A stretch of 64,000 nucleotides of DNA from Pseudofabraea citricarpa (taxonomy: Eukaryota; Ascomycota; Leotiomycetes; Helotiales; Dermateaceae): positions 1,612,001 to 1,676,000 of the forward strand of contig JAPWGK010000002.1 of NCBI GenBank assembly GCA_029641185.1, read 5' to 3'. Position 1 is the stretch's first letter. The number at the start of each line of letters is the position of its first letter. Below the pieces are notes generated by a model, which saw only the letters and a program-made list of their open reading frames with translations, had not been told where the DNA came from and searched no databases. The position numbers and the translations under genes were made by a program. Shown here piece after piece: positions 36,203 through 45,110 of the stretch.

Positions 36203-36953
36203 TTAAACCTGAGACACCCGAGTCCCATGTTTGCACAGAAGTTCTAGAGTGCACTGAGTTTCGAGAAGCCACCGAATCTCTATTTTTCTCAAGATCTCTA
36301 CTTTGGAATAAGGTTTCAGCCGGTACGGTTTCTCTAGACGCTGATTCTCTAGATGGTAGACGGAATTAGCAAAACCTAGCATAATGTTCGTGGGAGATAC
36401 AAACCTAAAAATGACCTCATCAGGGACCTTTAATGTCGAATCCCTGATATTATTTAGCATGCTTTGTTCCAAATCATGGTTGGATACCGATAGTACGAAC
36501 CTAGGTCTGAACATTGAGAGGACCCTTCCCATAGACTGTCGCACTGAGCGACGGTCATTTCTCGTCGCGTGGTATGTCTCTCGACGCTGTCTTGGCTCGT
36601 CGTCTTCGCCCAGTGGTATTCTGCTGGAATCATGGGCGAATATGGATCGACGAGGGACATAACTAGGATCGTGTGTCTTCCGCCATTCTTTCTTGTCCTC
36701 CCGTTCCTTTACGACTTCCTTGGTGGTGGAATAAGAGTACCTGATGAGCGTAATCATGATATTCGCAGCAACGTAGGTACGGAGTAGAAGTGGTTGAATG
36801 TACAGAATCGTTCTGTACACAAAACCTTATATCCACTTGAGCGCCTCCAAGCCAAGTCGTAATCTGCCTCGAGGAAGGGATGTTCTTGCGACGCCGTTTT
36901 GATCTGATGTTAATTGCCCAATCACCGCTCTTGACTTCGTCGATGTTTTGCAT
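36203..36953 (-). CDS. Uncharacterised protein with one membrane segment (weak gene model)
   Basis: The best model joins 36926-36953 to 36203-36825 across a 100-base intron and gives a protein of about 216 residues. It has one hydrophobic segment, LYIQPLLLRTYVAANIMITLI, near the N-terminus, followed by a strongly charged, mostly disordered region (KEVVKEREDKKEWRKTHDP, then DDEPRQRRETYHATRNDRRS). A different open frame reads 36663-36953 on the same strand without splicing. Neither resembles a family I know. The donor GTGATT is not a strong match. It could be a lineage-specific gene or a decayed one. Confidence 0.35.
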
Positions 36954-37546
36954 CTCGCAACTATATCGTTTGAAACAAGGGTCCTCTGCTAGTCACGCAA
37001 TACACCCGACTGGACTCGCATCGGATGCTGCCACTTACTCAGTGCCTTAAGAAGCTCATTAATCGCTCTTTAACGCGACCGGCTACAGTACTGGCTGGGT
37101 CTAAATAGAGAAAAGTCACAGGTGGACCATCACGTTAAGCAATTTAAATAAGCTTCTTTGGAAGCACGCGGCAGAAATGCTTGACGTTCGGTCTAACCTT
37201 GGCGCACAGGCATTACTTCGTTGTGTCTCAATTTTAAGGTATGGTTTGGGTTTTTACATATTGACCATTTGATGATCCACAGAAATGGGCAAGATCAGCC
37301 AGATCAACGTCAAAATGAGGCGAAGGGGATATCCAATCACCACAGCCAACGGGTAAGACGGGCAGATTTAGAAAGTGGCAGTGTTCTTCTGCCTAATTTT
37401 GTACGCACACTCACGCATATATATATACTTAATCAACGTAGGTTTTTCTAAGAAAAAACAGGCCAGGCTTCAGCGAAATCATCTCATAATTCCTTCGGTC
37501 CCGACCCCGTTTCGAAGCTGTTGGAGCCATATCCTCTCGCCTTACA
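36954..37546. other. Intergenic region
   Basis: About 590 bases at the edge of the accessory region; no supportable gene. A TATATATATA run lies near 37419-37428. Confidence 0.5.
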
Positions 37547-38059
37547 ATGGAGCAGCATGAATCTCCCAACCCCGCAATTGAGACAGGCGACGAGCCCCGC
37601 GACGATGCTCAGAAGGAACTCAGCAGGATTCTGAAGGGGTTTCGACATACGCCCATGGGGTGCATGGCTACGGGCAGGGATGGGGTGCTACGGTCTCTAA
37701 CCGAAGACCGCGACGTTATTGATGCAGTAGCTCTGAGCCCAAGGCTTCTTAAAGCAATGCTCGACCGTCTGCCATACGATCCGAAGATCGAGGATATCTA
37801 TCGAGGCGTCGACGGAACTGGCGTGCCCCAGGAACAGTGGTTCCACCCCGACAAGGACATGCTACCACCACCGTTGACCGAGGAGCAAAAGGCGCACTCG
37901 AGAAAGATGATGGAGGACAATAAGGATGTGCTGAGAGAGAGGGAGGAGAAGATCGCAAAGGGCGAGTTCCAAAGCTGTCCTCTTGTTTTGAGAGCCAATT
38001 ATAATCTGGATCCGAAGCCTATCGAGGATGAAGAGAAGGCTGCAGGTGAGGGGTGTTGA
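37547..38059 (+). CDS. Unrecognised small acidic protein
   Basis: A single exon of 170 residues starts at the first ATG of the frame. It has no signal peptide, membrane helix or metal-binding motif. Composition is acidic and helical, with a central part SLTEDRDVIDAVALSPRLLK and a coiled stretch LTEEQKAHSRKMMEDNKDVL near the C-terminus. The coding DNA is more GC-rich and more codon-regular than its surroundings, which supports it as a real gene. The family is unknown to me. Its neighbours on both sides are also uncharacterised, so context adds no function. Confidence 0.6.
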   Translation: MEQHESPNPAIETGDEPRDDAQKELSRILKGFRHTPMGCMATGRDGVLRSLTEDRDVIDAVALSPRLLKAMLDRLPYDPKIEDIYRGVDGTGVPQEQWFHPDKDMLPPPLTEEQKAHSRKMMEDNKDVLREREEKIAKGEFQSCPLVLRANYNLDPKPIEDEEKAAGEGC

Positions 38060-38908
38060 AGTCATCCGGAGTAGACTTGAAGTATCACAGCTTAATAATA
38101 TTCGTCGCTTGTTCTTAAGGGATTAACATCCATAATTATACCTTTCCTCATAAAAAGAGACGTGTTTGCCTTGCATCTTGGCGCTTTTGGTCAGTGTCGT
38201 CTAAAGCTGAAATATTTTGCTTAGCGAGCAGAGCGGACCTGGGTCCCCGCCCTCTTGGACATCTGCATAATAGAAGGAAGTCCCCTATCATACACCAAAA
38301 CATAGCTTTAAATACCATGCCTTGAAAAAACCATGTGTGTGTGTGTATCTAGTCCACATCCGAGTTTGGTGCCAATATGATACTTTCCCCGTCTACACGG
38401 TTCGGAACTTCCTGAGCCGGCTTTTTCTAAACATGGAAACAAATAACTTGATGATATAGACCTCGTCAAAAGCGGAATCTGTCTCACATCCCGCCGCCTC
38501 TACTTGCCTGTATATATGGTATGCCATAACAAAATAAATCCTAGTTTATTTCCTCATTCCTTTTGTTGCTGTCTCTTATATCATATTACAAACGAAAGGG
38601 GACTGGACTTCTTCTTCCGCAGGTATGATTAACCTCGGTTTCTGCGAAGTACTTTTCCACCAGGATCAATTCCTCATAATTTGCACCAGCAGAGCTCATA
38701 TATGTCAAAAGATAGTCACAATAGGTTTGATTTCAAAAGCAGGAGTAGGTGTTTTCAGAGGATTTATCACTCGAGGTCACGAAACATTGGGTAAAGTTAT
38801 GATGCGGGGAACGAGAAATTGATTCATAACCTACTAGTTGCCAAGTAATACCTAGATATACCATGTAAAGAGAGAAAGAACCTACGTTTTCCACCGTGTA
38901 TTTGTTGC
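38060..38908. other. Intergenic region
   Basis: About 850 AT-rich bases, with a (GT)n run at 38334-38347. A 65-codon open frame at 38625-38822 has no supporting features. No gene is supported. Confidence 0.5.
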
Positions 38909-39751
38909 TCACGCATCTGTTGCGGTGGGGACAGGACGCGCATCACGTTGCACTCTCAAGACCACGGCCCAACTCGCAACCAAAATCCCCATCATCGCGA
39001 TGATCGCTAAAACCCAATGCAATAGTCTAGAGTATAAAATGCGGCGAATCAGAGTCTTTCGGGGTGTTTGCTGCGGTTCTTGGTATACTTGCTGCGGTTC
39101 TCGAGGTACTTGCTGTGGTTCCCGAGGTACTTGCTGTGGTTCCCGATATACTTGCTGTGATTCTCGAGGTACTTCCGGAGAAGCTCGTGACCATCCAGGC
39201 TCTCTTCTATCCGCAAATTCTTGCTCGATATTCCTGGCTTCCTCTTGTCTAGGGGGGGTCATGGTTCTTGGTGAGATCGGCGGGCTAATTGGGCGCAACG
39301 GATGCCTTGGTGCAGTATGCGGTTCAAATACTGGTGCAAATTTAACTTTGATTTCGCGTGGTTTTTTGAATTTCAGCTGTGTTGCTTGCGAGCCCTCTGA
39401 GCCCACTTGGGGCGGAGGAGGGGGCAGTGGTGTGAGCCGTCGAGAATTCTCGCGGTTGTTCGCGTGTGGTCTGTTGTCCTCTGGCTCTGAGTCGTATTCC
39501 TCTGTGTTCTCATCAAAGCTTGAGGATGGTGAGTGATGGGCTTCCTGCGGTGTTTGTGGTCGAGTCTTTGATCTCACTGTGTCTTTTCTAGACACAGAGG
39601 CGACCTCTGGTGTGAAATTTCGGTTGAGTCCTAGTTCTAAGTCATCTGGATCTCTCCATTTCCGATTCGTGATTTCTGGCTCAAATTCTTCTAGTTCAAA
39701 TCTAGACCCAAATTCAGGGCTGAATTCTTGCCGGGATGGAGGAGCTGACAT
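38909..39751 (-). CDS. Proline/charge-rich protein with heptapeptide repeats and C-terminal membrane anchor
   Basis: A single exon of 280 residues on the minus strand. Residues 1-190 are disordered, rich in Pro, Glu, Arg and Ser, with a PLPPPPPQ stretch. Five tandem copies of a seven-residue unit of the EPQQVPR type follow (DNA 39065-39169). Then a single hydrophobic helix, LLHWVLAIIAMMGILVASWAVVL, lies 15-20 residues from the C-terminus, flanked by basic residues (RKTLIRRILYSR). There is no signal peptide, so it looks like a tail-anchored protein with a cytosolic domain. Function is unknown. The repeats, orphan status and location beside the dynamin-like gene make it a candidate fast-evolving membrane protein. 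Confidence 0.65.
   Translation of the reverse strand: MSAPPSRQEFSPEFGSRFELEEFEPEITNRKWRDPDDLELGLNRNFTPEVASVSRKDTVRSKTRPQTPQEAHHSPSSSFDENTEEYDSEPEDNRPHANNRENSRRLTPLPPPPPQVGSEGSQATQLKFKKPREIKVKFAPVFEPHTAPRHPLRPISPPISPRTMTPPRQEEARNIEQEFADRREPGWSRASPEVPRESQQVYREPQQVPREPQQVPREPQQVYQEPQQTPRKTLIRRILYSRLLHWVLAIIAMMGILVASWAVVLRVQRDARPVPTATDA
39065..39169. repeat. Five tandem 21-base coding repeats
   Basis: Five adjoining 21-base units, differing by a few bases, encode seven-residue repeats within the anchored protein gene on the minus strand. Copies three and four are the closest to each other. The frame is kept throughout. Confidence 0.9.
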
Positions 39752-41074
39752 TGTTCCGAGGTTGAGATTGCAAGAGGTGTTGGATTCTGGTTGTGGGATA
39801 TAAGTTGACTCTTTGCAACTTGCACGACCGAAATTTAAGCTGGGAATTTGAGGCTCATTAAAAAGATTTGCCTTGTTATTGTTCTAGACACTCTAATTGA
39901 ACAGATACAAATATAAATAAATAAATATAGTATTCCATTTTGTTCTTTCAATTCTCTTGTTGTTTTCCCCAGTCAACTGAATAATTACATTGTTTACTTG
40001 GGCTCTCTTTCTTGTTGCTCTTTCTTTGTTGTTACCTCCCCTTCATTTTTATATCACAACAAGGAATAAAAATGGCGTGATTGTAACTTTATGTGACAAC
40101 AATATATTTTTGTTTAATTCTTTGTGATTATGAAAGCACCTATTTCTTTGTACATTGCATCAATACGTTATTGAACAATATCTTTACGAAGTCACAAATC
40201 GCAAAATGAAACCAAGCTTCCTGCTAATCACACGAATACAATATTAAGAATGTATAACATGCTACCTAGGTATGTCGCTACGGCTATAGGCTTATTTCTG
40301 CGTTGAGGCCATGTGTTTGAAAGGATACAAGTGCTATATAAAGTGATATATTAGTTGATAGACTTAGAATCAAACTCAGGTTTATTGTATGTCCGCCAGA
40401 AGTTTCTAGGAGATGACGGCCAAAGATTAAGCGCCTGGGGCCCATAAGCGAGCAGGATCTACGCAGAACTTCCCTAGCACTCATCGGCGTCCCGAGTGAT
40501 AAGTATTCATGGCGGAACATCAAGTTTCGACCAAGATATGATCCAGCTACGCGCCAAGTTGAGCTGGCCATTTCAACATCCCCGACGTTTTGGCTCCCAG
40601 TCAGAGTACGGTCGCATAGTCGCCGTACCTGTCGTCGCCTATTTGTAACATGTACTCCAACGTCCTAGTAGCTTCCCGATAGCACTTAGAAAGATGTGTG
40701 CATTCAATATTATATATTTGCATGTTGATAGTAAAACCTATCATCCAAATCTGTACATAAAATGAAAGCTTACTTTGTTCAAAAATATGAAGATTTGGCA
40801 GCGGGGTACCTAACGTAAATACGAGAATCCAACACCCTCTGTGATCCAACATGCACGTCAAAATCCAACAGCACAACATTGAAACTTTATCGGTATCAGC
40901 CCTTCTTTCAGCTGCTGCGCGCCGACGCGAATTCAACAAGGCAAATCTTGGCTACCGAGTTTAAGTTCTATAAAAGAAAGGGTTTTTTCGGCCTTTGCTT
41001 CTGTATCAACCCTACTAACATCGTACTTCTCACTATCTCGCTGACTATTACCAAGTTTTCCGTATAAAGACACA
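39752..41074. other. AT-rich gene-poor region upstream of the dynamin-like gene
   Basis: About 1.3 kb with no supportable gene; the few open frames are short and lack coding features. It is very AT-rich between 39880 and 40260. A TACCTAGGTA palindrome lies at 40263-40272, and a TATA box lies at 40969. Decayed repeat DNA is possible, but no transposon remnant was recognised. Confidence 0.5.
40969..40976 (+). promoter_or_regulatory. TATA box of the dynamin-like gene
   Basis: TATAAAAG lies 99 bases upstream of the start codon, a suitable distance for a core promoter. TATA promoters are often found in inducible genes. Confidence 0.55.
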
Positions 41075-43491
41075 ATGGGACACCTCGAAGAAGCCCCAGA
41101 TGGAATAATTGGATATGATTTCGAAGACAAAGAGACTCGCTCACAGCTGGAGCTTATTGACGATTTGCAAAAGCTAGGAGTATCTAAATATCTTGATCTT
41201 CCTCAAGCAAGTAGAGCGTAACTTAATTTACGAACCTAGAACTAATAGGAACCAGCTAGTTGTCGTCGGTGACCAAAGCACTGGAAAAAGCTCCGTCCTT
41301 CAAGCAGTAACAGAAATCCCATTTCCTATTAACGACAGAATGTGCACTCGCTTCGCAACAGAAATTGTCCTCCGGAGGACGCTGCCAAACTCACCGACGG
41401 AAATTGAGATTTCTCTCATCCCTGACTCTGATGAGAGCCAAAAACGAAAGAAGGAATTACTCTCATGGCGTCCTGACGGCTTTAGCAAGACAGCGAGCCT
41501 CGATAAATCTGGCCTTGAGAGTATCTTTCGACAGGTGCGTATGTCTTCCACAGTTAAGGATAAAAATCAACTGACATCGCTTACTTCCAGGCCGAGAAGG
41601 CGATATTCGGGAGTCCTTCGACAGAAAAAGGTGGTCTTACTGGAAAGGGCGCCAGTCGCCTCAGTGGTTCGACCTTACGTATCACTAGGTATGGGCCCAA
41701 GGAAACAAATTTTGCAATTGTCGATATTCCCGGTCTCGTGCGTGGTAAGTTGTTTGTCCTTTGGTTAAATCATACCATTAATCAGAATCTAGGTAGCGAC
41801 ACCAATTCCGAACATCGCACAGCTCGGCATCTTGTTGAGAAATATCTGAAAAACTTGCGAAGTATTGTAGTGTATGTCCGACTATCTCATACTTCCTAGG
41901 AAGTAAAACTAATGTGTGAATAGGGTCGTCATCGACGTTGTAGACCTGGAAAGGCAGGAGATTTTCCAGATGTTAAATAACCTGCCAGATGAAGAGTCCC
42001 GAGTCATTGGGGTAATTAATAAATGTGACACAAAACAGAAGAAGTCACACGACTGGGTAATCAAATCTTATCTAGCAGTCCTGAGTCTGATAGCTAACTG
42101 CTTAGGTATTTGATCTTATCCGTAATGATCCATCCTCTTCGTTGAAGTATTTTAAAGAAGGGTGGTACGGTTTAAGAAACCGCCAAGCGTCTGAATTAAG
42201 TATCAGTGACTCCGAAAGGGACAGCCGCGAGGAAGAATTCTTTGCTGGAGACGATTGGAGAACTCTGAATAAGCAGAGGCTAGGAAGGCATGAGCTTAAG
42301 AAGACGCTCATAAAAATGCGCAACAGACACGTCAAGAAAAGCATACCTGAACTGCTTTCCGAGATCCAGGTCAAGCTTGATGGATGTAGAGCACAGATTG
42401 AAAGACTTGGAAAGCCACGGGACACAAACCAAGCTCAGTTCTTGTTGGTCAATAAGGTCGCCACAAGATACTCACGGTTGGCCGACGGCGCGTTGGATGG
42501 TCAATACAAAGACTTGTCTAACGATTTCCTCTTCGCTAGAAAGCTCATCAGAGATGGCCTTGACGAATTCAATGCACATATGGTCAACAATGGTCTCAAA
42601 AAGCACTTTAGCACCGCGGTTGAAGATGCAAAAGCTGTTGCAAACTTGACTGACGATCGCTGGGGGGCAAGTATCATGGAGATTCCAACCTACAAATGGA
42701 TAAACAGTACAATAAATCGCTACCGAGGAAAAGAAGACGCTGGTGACGTAAACCCGGAGGTAAAAAATGAACTGTGGAAACAACAAACCACAAGTTGGAA
42801 CGAAATCGCCAACGAAGCACTTAGCAAAATTGAACAGGTCGTAGCCAATGTTAATGCCGCTCTTTTGGAAGAGGCTTGCCCAGACGAGGAATTACGAGTA
42901 CGGTTACAAGACTGGTTGCAGGAAACTTCAATCCGAGCATCAGAAGCTGCTCGGAGGGAGCTACATCGCCTGGTAGCTGAGGAACGTAATGGGCAACTCT
43001 TCACGCTGCATCCATCAAAGACCGAAAAGCAGTATTGGTATCGAACAGCGAGAATCCAAGAAATTGCTAGACAGTGTGAGAAAGATCGCCCAGATGTCGG
43101 GTTACCACATGCAGCACAACCACCTCTGAAAGTTAATCATATCTCTGCGGAGGTTATCATCAATACGATCATCTACGGCAATCCTGATCTCGCATGCATT
43201 CTCAACACCCATGATAGTCTTGCTGCACACTATGCTATTGCTTTGTATCGATTTGTGGACAACTTCGCCTTGCAGGTAATTGAAAGGCATTTGCTGGGCC
43301 CGTTGAGCCCTCTACGTCTTTTTACATCGGATTACGTTTCGCAGAGACTCTACGGAGAAAAAAATTCCACGGAGCTAGAAATTCTAGCGAGCGAAAATCC
43401 CGAGAAGGCCAATGAGAGGAAAGGGTTGGAGGTTGAAAGAGTAAGCCTCGAAGCAAGCAAGAAACGGGTTATCAGCTTCAAGATTAATTAG
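41075..43491 (+). CDS. Dynamin-family GTPase (Mx/DRP-like, without PH or membrane domain)
   Basis: Six exons, 41075-41217, 41249-41534, 41591-41744, 41793-41871, 41924-42056 and 42106-43491, encode 726 residues. G1 is GDQSTGKSS (residues 55-63), the G2 Thr is in MCTRFATEI, G3 is DIPG in IVDIPGLVRG and G4 is NKCD. A middle/stalk region follows, and a GTPase effector domain lies at about residues 611-705 (AEVIINTIIYGNPDLA, then RFVDNFALQVIERHLLGPL). There is no PH domain, Pro-rich tail or membrane helix, which sets it apart from classical endocytic dynamins and from Vps1 and Dnm1. Fungal genomes carry many such Mx-like paralogues, often linked to accessory regions. The first intron is only 31 bases in this model, so that junction is uncertain. 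Confidence 0.85.
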
Positions 43492-43760
43492 CAGTATGTG
43501 AAGATTTATTGGGATAATCGGATAAATTGATGTCGTTTTTCTTTTCCTTTTTAGTTGAACATATAGTTGGAACTCTGCTTGCTTTTCACTCTGCAGTGTA
43601 TTCTGTAATGTGTTTATTCTTTGATTTCATCTTTTCTATTCTCAAAATGTGACTAGGTTCTGGATAATTTGGTAAAAGTCTGATTAAGCAATTAGTTAAA
43701 AGATCATATATATGTCGCCAAATGGAGATTTATATACGATTCTTGACAAAACTAACATGC

Positions 43761-44456
43761 TTAGCAGACTATAGTATTCGTTGCCCTGAACATGTGAAGC
43801 GAGTGTTTTCCAGCGAGCCTTGTCTTGCATAGAAGCTTTTTGTTTGCTTCTCCGCTTTCAGCCAAAAGCCATACTCGGCTCATCCACGAGAACTTGTCCG
43901 AGGCAATATCCAAAGGAACAACCATTCTAAAGTCTTCCTTCTGACAAGGTATCACGCAGAGTACATCTCCAGCATTTTCTTCCAGTCTCAAAATTTTTGA
44001 TTTCCTGTCACGCCAGAATTCCAATTTTTCCTTGCCCTCGGTACCCATTCCCAATCCAACGATGACCAAAGAGTCTAAGTATGTGAGAAGAGGTTGAAAA
44101 GCACCGGGGCGAAAATTGGAAAGTTGAATTCTGTCTCGATGTTCGGAGAGGAGATGTGAGACCGAGTCACGTAAGCTTATGTCTTGCTTGGATCCAATTA
44201 CGAATGTCTGCAGCGAGGATGGCACCATTTCCTGGAAGAGTATAGAAGTAGCCATAATCCAGTCTTGGCCCATGCAGATGGCCGAAGCTAGAGCCTCTAT
44301 GTAGAATATCTCCATAAAGTTATACAAATTCGTCTCATCCTCATACTGATCCAGGGTTGTCATCCAGTCCCAGCTTGTACCTCTCCACTGTCTGCGGTGT
44401 TTTACGATCCAAGTCGCAAGGTCTAAATATGTGGCTGTCGGGTCGCTGAGGTTCAA
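43761..44456 (-). CDS. Orphan protein between dynamin-like and HET genes, N-terminus incomplete
   Basis: An open frame of 231 codons on the minus strand begins after a splice acceptor or a non-ATG codon; the first in-frame ATG is at 44363, giving about 200 residues. The sequence has an aromatic-rich start (RQWRGTSWDWMTTLDQYEDE), a helical middle (EIFYIEALASAICMGQDWIM) and a mixed alpha/beta rest. It has no signal peptide or clear membrane helix. An upstream exon starting near 44582 (minus) could exist, but its frame did not join cleanly. I do not recognise the family. The position between a GTPase and a HET gene suggests a lineage-specific role. Confidence 0.45.
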   Translation of the reverse strand: MNLSDPTATYLDLATWIVKHRRQWRGTSWDWMTTLDQYEDETNLYNFMEIFYIEALASAICMGQDWIMATSILFQEMVPSSLQTFVIGSKQDISLRDSVSHLLSEHRDRIQLSNFRPGAFQPLLTYLDSLVIVGLGMGTEGKEKLEFWRDRKSKILRLEENAGDVLCVIPCQKEDFRMVVPLDIASDKFSWMSRVWLLAESGEANKKLLCKTRLAGKHSLHMFRATNTIVC

Positions 44457-45110
44457 AGACGTAGCAATACAAATTGTGTTGAATCTCTGATAAGAATATC
44501 AAGCTTTACAGGTGCGATTTGCATGATCAAGTCTGGACGTATATACCCGAAAATGGGGGATGTTCCTCAAACATATCCATATTAATGGTAAAATCTCAGA
44601 TAATAGAGATGATTGTTGAATTTAGCATTGACGATATAAGATAATGGTGGCGTTCATCTTCCTGAGAGGCCAGAAGTTGGCCAATCAGTACATGCCATGT
44701 CTTACCCATCACAGCCTTGCTCTTGAACTCTAGTGGAGTGATTGTGGAGCTTTTATAAAGGTGATTCTATTATATCGAGCTCAATTTATTCTAAAATTAT
44801 ATTAGTATCTATCACAAAGTATAGGTTGTTCTTCAGAAAATTACCAGGTAAATTTTAAGATAATTGACACATATTAATCCTGCACAAGGCTCGCGCAATC
44901 CAAATCCTTCATCTGATGTATCTTCCACCAATAATACGCAATCACACCAGCTTATGTCTGATAAGCCTATATGGTATTAGCGCAAAACATTCTGGTGTGT
45001 TCATAATTAGCACTGAAGAAAAGACATTGCTGCGCATTTATAAGCCTTCGAAGTATCGGACCTGCTCTATTTCAGATTTTGGAGAGACACAGATTGGCCA
45101 GGACATTCCC
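44457..45110. other. AT-rich region between the divergent orphan and HET genes
   Basis: About 650 AT-rich bases. The HET frame is open back to an ATG at 44916, so part may be coding. The rest holds no recognised feature. Confidence 0.4.

Noticed and set aside
39065..39169. Regular 21-base repeats resembling an array
   Set aside because: No spacers between units and the frame is kept, so this is a coding repeat, not a CRISPR array.
39752..41074. Decayed transposon in the AT-rich spacer
   Set aside because: AT-rich with no terminal repeats, no target duplication and no transposase remnant seen.
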